In this document: in pieces, positions 49,865-58,340 of the stretch
Layout: every line of letters starts with the position of its first letter
How positions within the stretch are numbered: position 1 is the first letter of the stretch
Assembly (NCBI GenBank): GCA_964550845.1
Contig: CAZKAD010000002.1
Span: 16,501-80,500 of the forward strand
Direction of reading: 5' to 3'
Origin: CAYTKU01 sp964550845
Lineage (GTDB): Bacteria > Patescibacteriota > Patescibacteriia > Magasanikbacterales > UBA922
DNA: 64,000 nucleotides
Position numbers and translations under genes: made by a program
Notes under the pieces: model-generated
Seen by the model: the letters and a program-made list of their open reading frames with translations, nothing else
Databases searched by the model: none
What the model was told of the DNA's origin: nothing

Positions 49865-49885
49865 TTCTTATTGTTGAAAAATTGA

Positions 49886-49911
49886 TTTCTTCACTTCGAG
49901 TAGTGAAGAAA
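49886..49911. terminator. Gene-junction hairpin, 10-bp stem
   Basis: TTTCTTCACT-TCGAGT-AGTGAAGAAA, directly downstream of an AAAAATTGATTTC promoter-like motif and 24 bases before the ATG at 49935. Confidence 0.55.
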
Positions 49912-49934
49912 ATTCAAACATTTCAAACATCTCA

Positions 49935-50855
49935 ATGCCATTCACTTTTGACCTCGAAAATGAGCGAAAAGAAATTCGACTTCTTGTTGAGCAATCGGGA
50001 TACAAACTCCTTGTTCCACAGCTCGAAAAATGTAAAGAAAAAATTAATGCACTCTTAACAACTTTGATGACAGCACCTTCGAACGAGGTGGTATCAGAAG
50101 TTAGTCAATGTTGCGGCGAACTGAATCAAATTACATCTGCAATTAATCAATTGACCCGTAATGATCCTCGAGAATTGACAGATTTTCTTTTGTCATCTCC
50201 AGTCTGTGAAGATCCAGATTCGAATTTTGTCATTGTAGTTCCAAATGGTAAAAATGGATACGATGTCGAGGGTCTTCGTTTCTATTATTATCAAAAAATA
50301 GTTGAACGATTTGCCTGTCAACCAAATCTCAAGGATGTAGAAGAGGAACCATTTGATATTCAGTGCTGTAAAGATAAATCCGTTTTGTTTATTAGTAACG
50401 AGAATGGAGCCCATCGATTTATTTTTCCAGACAAGTTGATTCCGATTGCAAAATTGCTTGGTGTCTGGGTTCAAAACAAAAAGAAAATCAAAGATTCTCC
50501 CGGAGAAGTAAAAACTCTCACTGATGTTCGAATTCGATTCGACCTTGATGGACCTGTTCTTGAAATTGCCTACTTGGAAAATGGAATTGAAAAGAGATTT
50601 GTTGATGAAGGAAGTGTGATCATTGACAATTTTTCGCTAAAAACATACCAATTGTTTGCTTTGATTAAAAATTCGAATCTTCTTGATCTCGATCCAAATA
50701 ACGAACATCTCCTCAATGTGAAATCTTACTTTGATACACAAGATAGAATTTCACAAAAGGCTAGAGAGGCACTTTTGGCAACGAGAAAAGAATCTACATT
50801 GGCACCCATTGAAGAAAATGCCGAATCGAGACAATTAAAGAACAAAGAAGATTGA
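49935..50855 (+). CDS. Family D paralogue, unknown function
   Basis: 306 aa. It shares with the next gene the N-terminus MPFTFDLENERKEIRLLVEQ (there MPINFDLHQEEKELRELIER), the helical region after it, the beta segment VRIRFDLDGPVLEIAYLENG and the end IKNSNLLDLDP. So the pair are tandem duplicates over the whole length, each followed by almost the same hairpin. No catalytic motif or membrane segment. A long N-terminal helix bundle plus a beta domain is predicted. The C-terminal 30 residues are charged. Confidence 0.8.
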   Translation: MPFTFDLENERKEIRLLVEQSGYKLLVPQLEKCKEKINALLTTLMTAPSNEVVSEVSQCCGELNQITSAINQLTRNDPRELTDFLLSSPVCEDPDSNFVIVVPNGKNGYDVEGLRFYYYQKIVERFACQPNLKDVEEEPFDIQCCKDKSVLFISNENGAHRFIFPDKLIPIAKLLGVWVQNKKKIKDSPGEVKTLTDVRIRFDLDGPVLEIAYLENGIEKRFVDEGSVIIDNFSLKTYQLFALIKNSNLLDLDPNNEHLLNVKSYFDTQDRISQKAREALLATRKESTLAPIEENAESRQLKNKED

Positions 50856-50883
50856 GAGATAATCAAATATAAAAATAATACAT

Positions 50884-50907
50884 TTTAATTCTCCGAGGAG
50901 AATTAAA
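50884..50907. terminator. Gene-junction palindrome, 11-bp arms
   Basis: TTTAATTCTCC-GA-GGAGAATTAAA. The copy after the next paralogue (51834) is identical except for the central two bases, so gene and 3' signal were duplicated together. Confidence 0.65.
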
Positions 50908-50944
50908 CATTTTTTAATAATCAATTAGACTGGCCCCAAAGAAT

Positions 50945-50958
50945 AAAAATGATTTTTA
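50945..50958 (+). promoter_or_regulatory. Promoter-like AAAAATGATTTTTA motif
   Basis: ATGATT variant 28 bases before the ATG at 50987. Confidence 0.5.
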
Positions 50959-50986
50959 ATCTCTAGGAAAAGAAGGATGATATCCA

Positions 50987-51826
50987 ATGCCCATCAACTT
51001 TGATCTCCACCAGGAAGAAAAAGAACTTCGAGAGCTGATCGAACGTTCAAATTTCAAGCTCTTGATTCCAGATCTTGAACAATGCGAAATAAAGTTTCAC
51101 TCCTTAACAAAAGCTTTGAAGGAAGCTCCAAGAAAAAAAGAATGTGAACAAGAAGTAATGAAATTCTGTGAAAAATTTCAATCAATCTCAAGAGAAATGA
51201 TTAATTTGTTTGAACAACATCATCGAAAAGTTGAAAGTTTTTTCAAGTCAAAAATTTACGACGCGAATGGAGACGGAGAATCATTTCCTCTTCTTGAGGA
51301 AAGAGAAGGTAAATATATTCAAACTTCTTTCCATCACGCTTGTTTTGTTCGATATTCAAACAAGTTTATCTTGACTCAATTTCCAACCGAAGAATTGGAT
51401 GAAGTTGAGATTGAGATTATAACGAGAAAAAATGGTCATATTTTGCAAGTACTTGACTCAGATGGATTTCCGATTCTTCAATTTTCTTTTCCATCAAAGC
51501 TGCTACCAGTGGCTAAATTTTTGAACGTTTGCATTATATATGATGAAAATGAGGAACGAAATTCCTCAAATGATTTTGACGATTCAATTCTTCAGTTAAA
51601 TGACATTCGAATTCGCCTTGAGCGAGGACCTGTTTTTGAATTTTCCTATAAAGTCGGCGATAAATATTTTCTTTATTATAGTACAGAAAGTTTGAGTCCG
51701 GATACACTTTGTCTCGATTCATATCGATTGATTGCCTCGATTGGTTGTATGAATTTACTCGATCTTGAAGATCGGGATCGAAGTTTAATCGAACTTAAAC
51801 ATTGGGCTAATAAAAGCAAACACTAA
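50987..51826 (+). CDS. Family D paralogue, unknown function
   Basis: 279 aa, whole-length relative of the previous gene: NFDLHQEEKELRELIERSNF at the start, FSFPSKLLPVAKFLNVC in the middle, VRIRLERGPVFEFSYKVGD-type beta segment, and NLLDLEDRDRSLIELKHW at the end. A promoter-like AAAAATGATTTTTA lies 29 bp upstream. Function unknown. Confidence 0.8.
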   Translation: MPINFDLHQEEKELRELIERSNFKLLIPDLEQCEIKFHSLTKALKEAPRKKECEQEVMKFCEKFQSISREMINLFEQHHRKVESFFKSKIYDANGDGESFPLLEEREGKYIQTSFHHACFVRYSNKFILTQFPTEELDEVEIEIITRKNGHILQVLDSDGFPILQFSFPSKLLPVAKFLNVCIIYDENEERNSSNDFDDSILQLNDIRIRLERGPVFEFSYKVGDKYFLYYSTESLSPDTLCLDSYRLIASIGCMNLLDLEDRDRSLIELKHWANKSKH

Positions 51827-51833
51827 ATAATAT

Positions 51834-51857
51834 TTTAATTCTCCGCGGAGAATTAAA
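51834..51857. terminator. Perfect 24-nt palindrome at gene junction
   Basis: TTTAATTCTCCGCGGAGAATTAAA lies between the convergent family D gene and RPB5; a twin of 50884-50907. Confidence 0.65.
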
Positions 51858-51864
51858 TGTCTCT

Positions 51865-52383
51865 TTATGTAATTACCCGATACACAATTCCATCTTTGGC
51901 TTCAATCTTAACTACGCCACTCGACCAACCATTGTATCGGACAATTGGATCACTCGACAAAATCTTTGGAAGATGTTCTCGTTTGTAAGGCAATTTTTTC
52001 TCTTCTTCGGGAGTAAGCAAAATATGCTTTGGAACAAGAATATGTTTGTTCAAATTTCCAATTAAGAGTTTTTCAGGTTCAGAATGAACTTCAAATCTTT
52101 GCTTGTCCATGTTTAGAGTTTCATTCATACCGGGAGCAACATCTCGACAGATAATAATTGCTCGGTTTTTACCAAACGCAACTAAGGCCGATTCAACAGC
52201 CTTCAAATGTGCAGTTACAAATTTACCTTCTCCTTTCACATGATCAAAGAAAGTGAAGAAGATAATTTGTCTCGCGTTGACAAAGAGTCGTCCGGCAGTA
52301 CATTCGTGTTCTTCACATTTTGCCTCGCCACGGACTGCGAGCATTTCATTGACCTTTTCAAGGATCTTATTTTGAAACTCCAT
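51865..52383 (-). CDS. RPB5: RNA polymerase subunit RPB5
   Basis: 172 aa. The C-terminal RPB5 core (homologous to archaeal RpoH) is clear: HILVPKHILLTPEEEKKLPY, then LPKILSSDPIVRYNGW and SGVVKIEAKDGIVYRVIT. The N-terminal jaw domain is present but diverged, with HECTAGRLFVNARQIIFFTF. Eukaryotic RPB5 is about 210 aa, so this is a compact form. It sits at the downstream jaw of the polymerase and contacts DNA ahead of the active site. A promoter-like motif lies 27 bp upstream; the next gene (52434) is on the same strand 51 bp away. Confidence 0.93.
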   Translation of the reverse strand: MEFQNKILEKVNEMLAVRGEAKCEEHECTAGRLFVNARQIIFFTFFDHVKGEGKFVTAHLKAVESALVAFGKNRAIIICRDVAPGMNETLNMDKQRFEVHSEPEKLLIGNLNKHILVPKHILLTPEEEKKLPYKREHLPKILSSDPIVRYNGWSSGVVKIEAKDGIVYRVIT

Positions 52384-52409
52384 TGTTTTTCCTCATCTTT
52401 TAAGATGAG

Positions 52410-52422
52410 AAAATCATTTTTA
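52410..52422 (-). promoter_or_regulatory. Promoter-like AAAAATGATTT motif (minus)
   Basis: Minus-strand ATGATT variant 27 bases before the RPB5 ATG. Confidence 0.5.
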
Positions 52423-52433
52423 CTTCCTTTCCG

Positions 52434-52736
52434 TTAATTTGAAGAACTAAGTTTTTGTTCAAAACGAAAAATTTTATCAGGAGTCTTATGATACCAAACA
52501 AGAGATTCTCCCTGTGGTCCATCACAGAGGAATTGTATCCACGTTGATTTTAACTTCGGCGGATCTCCTTCAGCCATTTCAAAATGATTTGTCTTTTTTA
52601 TAACCGCACAAGTGAAAGGTTTTTGATTCCCTTCGACAAAAGATGAGCAATTTTCTTTCATCTTCTGACGGGTAAATTCAATCAATTCATTTCTCACTTG
52701 GCGAACTAAGGGTAATGGAGGCGGGAAATCATCCAT
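52434..52736 (-). CDS. Hypothetical protein
   Basis: 100 aa from the ATG at 52736 (MDDFPPPLPLVRQV). A Pro-rich start is followed by a helix (NELIEFTRQKMKENCSSF) and a beta-rich C-terminus (STWIQFLCDGPQGESLVWYH). No named domain. It is divergent from the SNF2 helicase gene and lies upstream of RPB5 on the same strand. Confidence 0.65.
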   Translation of the reverse strand: MDDFPPPLPLVRQVRNELIEFTRQKMKENCSSFVEGNQKPFTCAVIKKTNHFEMAEGDPPKLKSTWIQFLCDGPQGESLVWYHKTPDKIFRFEQKLSSSN

Positions 52737-52794
52737 TTCTTTGTCGCTTTTTATGACAAAAATTAAAATTTATTTCAGTTTTCTAAACATAAGC

Positions 52795-55700
52795 ATGGAG
52801 ATTGCTCAATTTCTTCCAGTTTATCCTCTATCAAATGACCTTCTTTTTGAGGAGAAAGTTCGAGCAAAAAAAGAATTCCAGCATCTCGAATCACATAATG
52901 TGCTCGAGCGAAAATTTACTCCGCTTCCCCATCAAATTTATGCTCAAAGAATTCTGTCTGGATATACTCCTTATGAAGCAAGTATTCTCTTCCAGAGAAT
53001 GGGTACAGGTAAAACTGGATTAAGTATTTTAACAGTTGAAAACAACTTAAATATGTTTCGGGGAGGTTTGATTATTGTACCGAGCCAAAAATTTGTCCGT
53101 AATTTTGAAAATGAAATTCTCAAGGTGACCGGACAAAAGTATTTTCCACCTCGATGGCAAGAGATGACCAATGAGGAACGGCAACGAGCGATCCGAAAAC
53201 AAATTCGAAAGAATTACAAGTTTCTCACTTATGAGGCATTTGCCAATGCTTTGTTTCAAGATGGAGATCGAAAGGTTGGCGATCCTCAGATTGAACAGGA
53301 GTATTCGAATTATGTGATTATTGCTGATGAAGCTCAGAATCTTCGAAAGCAAAAGAATAAGCCAGTCTCATCGAAAATTTATGAAGCTTTTTTCATCTTC
53401 TTTCACACGGTTAAAAACTGTAAAAAACTATTATTGACTGGAACACCGATGAAAGATCAATGGTCAGAAATGGCTTCATTGGCGAATCTTATTCTTCCTC
53501 TCGATAAACAGCTTCCAACTGGAGATTTGTTTGAAAAAGAATTTTTCAATGATGGAAAAACGATTGCCAATGAACATATTCTCAAAGAGAGACTTCGTGG
53601 GTATATTTCAGTACTCCAATCTCAACCTACACATGTTAAACGAAGATTTGTTGGATCTAAATTTCAAGATTTGACTGTATTTGAAGTTGATCTTTGTCAG
53701 ATGAGTGAGTTTCAATCAAAAGTTTATCAGCAAGCTTACGCCGATGATGATAAATCTGGTGCAAAAAATAGTGGAATTTATTCAAATTCTCAACAGGCGA
53801 TTAATTTTGTCTTTCCTGATGGAACATATGGAAAAAAGGGATTTACAAAACATATGGTCAAACCAGTTAAAGATATACAACTTAAAGCTCGCTCCTATGC
53901 AGTTCCAGTGTTTAGTAAAACTCTTCGTGATGCTCTTCGAGGATCAAATAAACAGGAAACTTTAAACAATATTTGGCAATGTTCTTCGAAATATGCAACT
54001 TCGGTAAGAGATTGTCTTGAACAATATCAAAATAAAGCAGGTTGTACATACATCTACAATCCTCTTGTCGATGGAAGTGGAGCATTGGTTTTTGCACAGT
54101 GCTTAGAGTTATTCGGATATACTCGATCTGTTTATGGAAAAGAAACTGAAAAGGGTTTGCGATACGTGCTCTTAACCAACTCAACCATCGATGATGCCGG
54201 AACAATTGTATCAAATGTACAAGAAACTTTTGCAGATCCAAGAAATGCTCGAGGAGAATACATTCATGTTATCATTGGGAGTCGTACCTCTGGAGAAGGT
54301 CTCTCATTTGGAAATATTCAACTCATTGGAGTCCACAATCCATTTTGGAATTATTCAGTTATTGATCAAGCTATTTATCGTGGATTAAGAAGAAATTCTC
54401 ATCAAGCACTCGAGAAAATCTATCAGCAAGAAGGGAAAGAACTTGTGATTGATATTCATCAATACATGGCACTTCCGTTGAATCCGACGGTTGATATTTC
54501 GTTGGATTATCAAATGTATCAAGTGAGTCAGGCGAAAGATCTAAAGATTAAACGAGGAGAGCGTTTGATGAAGGAAATTGCTTATGATTGTCTCGATAAG
54601 TACAAGATTAATTCAGTAGGTCAAGATTTCACCCGGGAATGTGATTATTCAAAGTGTGAATATAAGTGTGATCATGCTGCACCAGCTCCACTCAAGCGAG
54701 ATGATTTAACTTATAATTTGCATTATTCCGATTATGATAGTTCTTTGGCTCAATTCAAACTGACTGAATTATTTCGAAAACATTTCCGATTGTCGTTTGC
54801 CGAAATTCGAAAAGAACTTTCCGAAATGCCAGAATTTATCCTCTTGAAAACGCTGAAACAAATGATTGAGACGAATGTTGCTATTTACAACAAATATGGA
54901 GTAATCTCCTATTTGAAAGAACAAAGTAATATTTACTTTTTGGTCAGTTCACCTGAAACAAATTCAAAAATTTCCCTTGGATTCTACACCGAATATCCGA
55001 CTGCAATTCGAGAAATGTCACTGTCCGATTTCAATACACAATTACTTGCTGAACAATCTGACGTTTATCTTCAAATGATTGCAGAAGCAGCCAAAAGAAA
55101 TGATCTAATCACGATTGAGAAAGCACTTGACCGTCTTTCAGATGAAGTAAAAATTGGATTGATCCAAGAATTAATTGATCGTGAACTCAAAGCTCCAGGA
55201 AATTCTCAATTACGTAGCTTTATCCTCAATCGATACAAAGGATATATCCATCGAGTCGGTGATGTAATTGCTCTTGACTTTGATGAAGATACTCCATTGT
55301 GTCGATCTGAAGGAAATTGGATCAGTTGTGATCCGAGTTATGTTCAATATATTGTTGAACAAGAAAAGAAGCTACAAACTTCGATTCTTGAACAAAATCC
55401 AGTCGGCTTTTATGCTCTAATTAATAAAGAACTTCATCGAGGTCCAGATGCATGGAAAAAAGGATTCTGGATTGTCGATCTTCGTCGTAAGGCAGCTGAA
55501 TTTAATCCCCAAGATAAAAGAACTGAAATTAAAGGAGAAAAATGTGGTACTGGTACGTTGAAAATTGGTAAACTAGCCGGAATCGCCTTCCGAACAAGTT
55601 GGAAACCTCAAATTGTTTCAAGACTTCCTCGTGATACAATTTTGAATGAATTACTTCGAACTAAAGAATTATTTGAGGTTATTTCACAAGAGGAATTGTT

Positions 55701-55836
55701 TCGCCTTTCAGAAGCAGAGTTACAACGATTGTATACATTTCGTCAAATGAAAGCGCAAGATCTTTGTAATGGCTTATCGAGTTGGTTTGAACAAAATGGA
55801 CTCGTTCGATATACGAGTAAAGAGTCAATGAAATAA
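52795..55836 (+). CDS. D6/D11-like SNF2 superfamily helicase
   Basis: 1013 aa from the ATG at 52795 (MEIAQFLPVYPL); an ATG at 52753 could extend it by 14 residues. Motifs: PHQIYAQRILSG (motif Q region), FQRMGTGKTGLSIL (Walker A, residues 70-75), IIADEAQNLRK (DEAQ, residues 178-181), LLLTGTPMKDQW (motif III), and RTSGEGLSFGNIQLIGVHNP with YRGLRRNSHQ (motifs V-VI). This is the vaccinia D6/D11 type: D6 is part of early transcription factor, D11 a termination/release ATPase. Which one it matches better cannot be decided here. The C-terminal 400 residues are specific. Confidence 0.93.
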   Translation: MEIAQFLPVYPLSNDLLFEEKVRAKKEFQHLESHNVLERKFTPLPHQIYAQRILSGYTPYEASILFQRMGTGKTGLSILTVENNLNMFRGGLIIVPSQKFVRNFENEILKVTGQKYFPPRWQEMTNEERQRAIRKQIRKNYKFLTYEAFANALFQDGDRKVGDPQIEQEYSNYVIIADEAQNLRKQKNKPVSSKIYEAFFIFFHTVKNCKKLLLTGTPMKDQWSEMASLANLILPLDKQLPTGDLFEKEFFNDGKTIANEHILKERLRGYISVLQSQPTHVKRRFVGSKFQDLTVFEVDLCQMSEFQSKVYQQAYADDDKSGAKNSGIYSNSQQAINFVFPDGTYGKKGFTKHMVKPVKDIQLKARSYAVPVFSKTLRDALRGSNKQETLNNIWQCSSKYATSVRDCLEQYQNKAGCTYIYNPLVDGSGALVFAQCLELFGYTRSVYGKETEKGLRYVLLTNSTIDDAGTIVSNVQETFADPRNARGEYIHVIIGSRTSGEGLSFGNIQLIGVHNPFWNYSVIDQAIYRGLRRNSHQALEKIYQQEGKELVIDIHQYMALPLNPTVDISLDYQMYQVSQAKDLKIKRGERLMKEIAYDCLDKYKINSVGQDFTRECDYSKCEYKCDHAAPAPLKRDDLTYNLHYSDYDSSLAQFKLTELFRKHFRLSFAEIRKELSEMPEFILLKTLKQMIETNVAIYNKYGVISYLKEQSNIYFLVSSPETNSKISLGFYTEYPTAIREMSLSDFNTQLLAEQSDVYLQMIAEAAKRNDLITIEKALDRLSDEVKIGLIQELIDRELKAPGNSQLRSFILNRYKGYIHRVGDVIALDFDEDTPLCRSEGNWISCDPSYVQYIVEQEKKLQTSILEQNPVGFYALINKELHRGPDAWKKGFWIVDLRRKAAEFNPQDKRTEIKGEKCGTGTLKIGKLAGIAFRTSWKPQIVSRLPRDTILNELLRTKELFEVISQEELFRLSEAELQRLYTFRQMKAQDLCNGLSSWFEQNGLVRYTSKESMK

Positions 55837-55847
55837 TGACATAAGAA

Positions 55848-55872
55848 TTTCTTTTCCTCGAAAGGAAGAGAA
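55848..55872. terminator. Gene-junction hairpin, CGAA loop
   Basis: TTTCTTTTCCT-CGAA-AGGAAGAGAAA with one mismatch, 12 bases after the helicase stop; related to the family A hairpins. Confidence 0.55.
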
Positions 55873-55875
55873 ATG

Positions 55876-55912
55876 AAAGATGTTTAACCAGTCCTGAAAG
55901 GACGTTTAATCA
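55876..55912. repeat. Single hairpin-linker repeat unit
   Basis: TGTTTAACCAGTCC-TGAA-AGGACGTTTAA next to the stop of the minus gene at 55906. Confidence 0.8.
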
Positions 55913-56676
55913 TCAAGGCAGTATTGCCAATGTGCTACCAGATATTCGTAATAGAGTTTGAACCCTTCTTGAGAAAAGCTTTTATTAGATAAGGTTATTT
56001 GCTTGTTATTAGTTAGAGCAATTATAATGTTACCGCATTCAAAAGAAATCGAAGTAATACAACGGGCATTAATACATGAATTTTTCACTTGAATGGTACC
56101 TTTCTTTTGTATGAGAGGACTTTTCTCTTCCACATTCCCTTGAGCTTTGGCATCTGCAATCACCTTTTGTATACGCACTTCTTGCTGGGCAAGAAAAATA
56201 TATTCTTGGAGTTGTTGATATTCCGGAATCTTGAATGGAAAAGAATTTTCCACCATCTGTTTGAGGAGGTGATTTATTTTCTGTTCAATAGGTGATAAAA
56301 ATCTCTCATTGTCCGTATAACGAAAATGTTTCTGATAATTCTTGAGATATTCCTCTACTAGCGAATAAAAATGCTTTCTTTCTGCTACTCGAACGAGATG
56401 ATAGCCCTCGTCGAGCAGATCATTGTTTAAAGAGTTGCCTTGAACTTTTTGAGCTTCGGTTTTACCTTGAGCTTCGGTTTTACCTTGAACTTTTTGAGCT
56501 TCGGTTTTACCTTGAACTTTTTGAATTTCGGCTTTGCCTTGAACTTCAGCTTTGCCTTGAGATTCTGGGCCTGGATTTTGAGATCGAGGTGGAACCTTTT
56601 CGTCTAGTTCAACTTGACTTACTTGATGATATTCACAGTTGAAATCATCATTATTGGTGCTCAATCTTCTTCTCAT
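55906..56676 (-). CDS. Hypothetical protein with GKTEAQKVQ repeats
   Basis: 256 aa. The N-terminal 40 residues are basic then acidic. Residues about 40-80 are built of short repeats (GKAEVQ, GKAEIQKVQ, GKTEAQKVQ, GKTEAQ), probably a flexible helix. The rest is a helical region (EYLKNYQKHFRYTDNERFL) and a C-terminal beta-hairpin-plus-helix unit (NIIIALTNNKQITLSNKS, then a final helix), which is the recurring small-domain plan of this virus. Repeat copy number is likely to vary. Function unknown. Confidence 0.72.
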   Translation of the reverse strand: MRRRLSTNNDDFNCEYHQVSQVELDEKVPPRSQNPGPESQGKAEVQGKAEIQKVQGKTEAQKVQGKTEAQGKTEAQKVQGNSLNNDLLDEGYHLVRVAERKHFYSLVEEYLKNYQKHFRYTDNERFLSPIEQKINHLLKQMVENSFPFKIPEYQQLQEYIFLAQQEVRIQKVIADAKAQGNVEEKSPLIQKKGTIQVKNSCINARCITSISFECGNIIIALTNNKQITLSNKSFSQEGFKLYYEYLVAHWQYCLDD

Positions 56677-56708
56677 TACTTAAACTTAGACTTAAATTAA
56701 GATCAATT

Positions 56709-56738
56709 ATTTTCTTCTCTTCGAGAAGAGAAGAAAAT
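56709..56738. terminator. Gene-junction hairpin, 13-bp stem, CGAG loop
   Basis: Perfect ATTTTCTTCTCTT-CGAG-AAGAGAAGAAAAT, upstream of the 55906-56676 gene and just downstream of the following minus-strand gene. Confidence 0.65.
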
Positions 56739-56750
56739 CAATTTTCATTT
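56734..56750 (-). promoter_or_regulatory. Promoter-like AAAATGAAAATTGATTT (minus)
   Basis: Minus-strand copy that overlaps the hairpin arm, 58 bases before the ATG at 56676. Confidence 0.5.
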
Positions 56751-56785
56751 TCCGTCAAGGACTTTTAAACGTCCCTTCGGGACTT

Positions 56786-57400
56786 TTAATCTTCTTTCGT
56801 CTCAAGACGATCGACAACCAATCTGTTAAGTTGAATCGAAAAGAGATGTTGATCACTATCAAATTTAAGATATTCAACCAGTCCAGTGATTCTGGCCCCT
56901 TGTTGAAGAAGATCAAAATCGATCGTGGTTGTCGTCAACATTTTCTCATCATCGTAAAATTGATAGGTTAAAGTGCGAGGAAAATTACTTCGGTGAATTT
57001 TCCATTCACGAAGCTTCTTTCCAGTAAATAATTCAAGTAATTCAAGATTGTATGAAACAATTGGACGAAGATGAACATAACCATCTTTTACCCCTTGAAA
57101 AGAAAACCAAATTTCGATGTCTCGATCCGACAAAATTTTTGCTACTGATCGAAAATCCAAGTTTGCTTCAGTTGATTCTGATTGACACACTTGTTGGAAT
57201 GACGATTGAACATGAAGTTCCAAACCCTCCCATCTGAGTAAGTTGTATATTTTTCGCACTCCTTTTTTGCAGATATTTTCATCATTTCTAGGTGGAATTG
57301 GGGGTGGAAGTGGACGATTTTGTCTCGATGATTCACAAGGTTCCGAATCATCAGATTGATTAATCTTGAGATATTTCTTTTTTCCACATAGATTACCCAT
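56786..57400 (-). CDS. Myristoylated-type protein with poly-Pro motif
   Basis: 204 aa from the ATG at 57400. The start MGNLCGKKKYLK matches an N-myristoylation signal with a basic patch and a palmitoylatable Cys5. Residues about 31-37 are RPLPPPIPPR, a class-type SH3/WW ligand. The body is a globular alpha/beta domain (IYNLLRWEGLELHVQSSFQQ, EIWFSFQGVKDGYVHLR). The frame extends upstream through an ATG at 57439, but that ATG lies within a promoter-like motif. So this is a candidate membrane-anchored adaptor toward host signalling proteins (inference). Confidence 0.72.
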   Translation of the reverse strand: MGNLCGKKKYLKINQSDDSEPCESSRQNRPLPPPIPPRNDENICKKGVRKIYNLLRWEGLELHVQSSFQQVCQSESTEANLDFRSVAKILSDRDIEIWFSFQGVKDGYVHLRPIVSYNLELLELFTGKKLREWKIHRSNFPRTLTYQFYDDEKMLTTTTIDFDLLQQGARITGLVEYLKFDSDQHLFSIQLNRLVVDRLETKED

Positions 57401-57431
57401 TTGTTCTTTTTGATCAAAGAAATAAACCAAA

Positions 57432-57446
57432 GAAATCATTTTTGGA
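57432..57446 (-). promoter_or_regulatory. Promoter-like AAAAATGATTTC motif (minus)
   Basis: Minus-strand ATGATT variant overlapping the Fpg-like gene stop, 32 bases before the ATG at 57400. Confidence 0.5.
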
Positions 57447-58272
57447 CTAATGGCACCCACCAAATTGTTCTTTGATGACTCCCAATCTCAGAAGAAACCT
57501 TTTCTCCTTTGGGCGTTTCCGATCTTCCGTATACTTGGAGATAATCTTTGAAATTTTGCCCATCTTGAACAGGTGAAGTAAAATCTTTGATTTGACAGCC
57601 CGACACTTGATAAGAAAGAAGTGAAATTGTTTTCGCTGCATCAAAGATTCGTTTCCATTCTTCAACCGAAATCTGATTGCTAGCACGAAATGGAGAGATC
57701 TTCGCCGCATACAAAATTTCTGCCGCTAAATAATTTCCAATTCCAGAAATGATCTTTTCTTGATCGAGCAAAATTGAGAGAATGTCTCGTTTGGTATTCA
57801 TCTTCGAAACACGTTGAATAAAGTTGTCCCAACTTGAATCTTGGAGTGCGCCGGGAGCAAGTTTATCTGACAAATTCTGGAGTGAAAAATAAACATTTCC
57901 AAATCTTCGCGAATCAGTGTAAATAAATGAAGTTGGAAAGGGTGCTTTTCCTTCAATATTGAATTGAAAGGCTGCATGTTTCATTTCACGTTCATTCGGA
58001 GCAAACGTGAAATTACCTGTCATTCCCAATCCGGCATAGATATTAAATCTTGACGGTTGACCTCCAAGTGTCTTGAGATGAAAGATAATCATTTTTCCTT
58101 TGGCTGTGACTTTCGAAAAATACAATGGCAATTCTCGTTTAAACTCTTCAAAGTTAGGTGGAACATTATTTTTGTACTTGCCACCGATGATTTCCACATT
58201 CTTCAATGCTCGTCCTTCGAGAAAGAGATGTAAATTGTCTACCACAAGTTGAACTTCGGGACCTTCCGGCAT
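57436..58272 (-). CDS. Fpg/Nei-like DNA glycosylase, zincless finger
   Basis: 278 aa from the ATG at 58272, which gives the required N-terminal Pro-Glu (MPEGPEVQLVVDNL); longer frames would bury the catalytic proline. Helix-two-turn-helix region with KIISGIGNYLAAEILY, and a C-terminal YGRSETPKGEKVSSE then RTIWWVPLVQK, which is the zincless finger of plant Fpg/NEIL1-type enzymes rather than a four-Cys finger. It removes oxidised bases and cuts at abasic sites. Together with UNG it makes a base excision repair pair. Confidence 0.93.
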   Translation of the reverse strand: MPEGPEVQLVVDNLHLFLEGRALKNVEIIGGKYKNNVPPNFEEFKRELPLYFSKVTAKGKMIIFHLKTLGGQPSRFNIYAGLGMTGNFTFAPNEREMKHAAFQFNIEGKAPFPTSFIYTDSRRFGNVYFSLQNLSDKLAPGALQDSSWDNFIQRVSKMNTKRDILSILLDQEKIISGIGNYLAAEILYAAKISPFRASNQISVEEWKRIFDAAKTISLLSYQVSGCQIKDFTSPVQDGQNFKDYLQVYGRSETPKGEKVSSEIGSHQRTIWWVPLVQK

Positions 58273-58279
58273 TATCCTT

Positions 58280-58303
58280 TTTCTTTTCTCGAAAGAAAAG
58301 AAA
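58280..58303. terminator. Gene-junction hairpin, 10-bp stem, CGAA loop
   Basis: Perfect TTTCTTTTCT-CGAA-AGAAAAGAAA just upstream of the Fpg-like ATG and downstream of the histone gene. Confidence 0.65.
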
Positions 58304-58340
58304 TTCATTTTATTTCAAATTGATTCCGGATTACTTACAC

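Noticed and set aside
53047..54241. Minus-strand frames within the SNF2 helicase gene
   Set aside because: Shadow frames without start signals or recognisable protein features.
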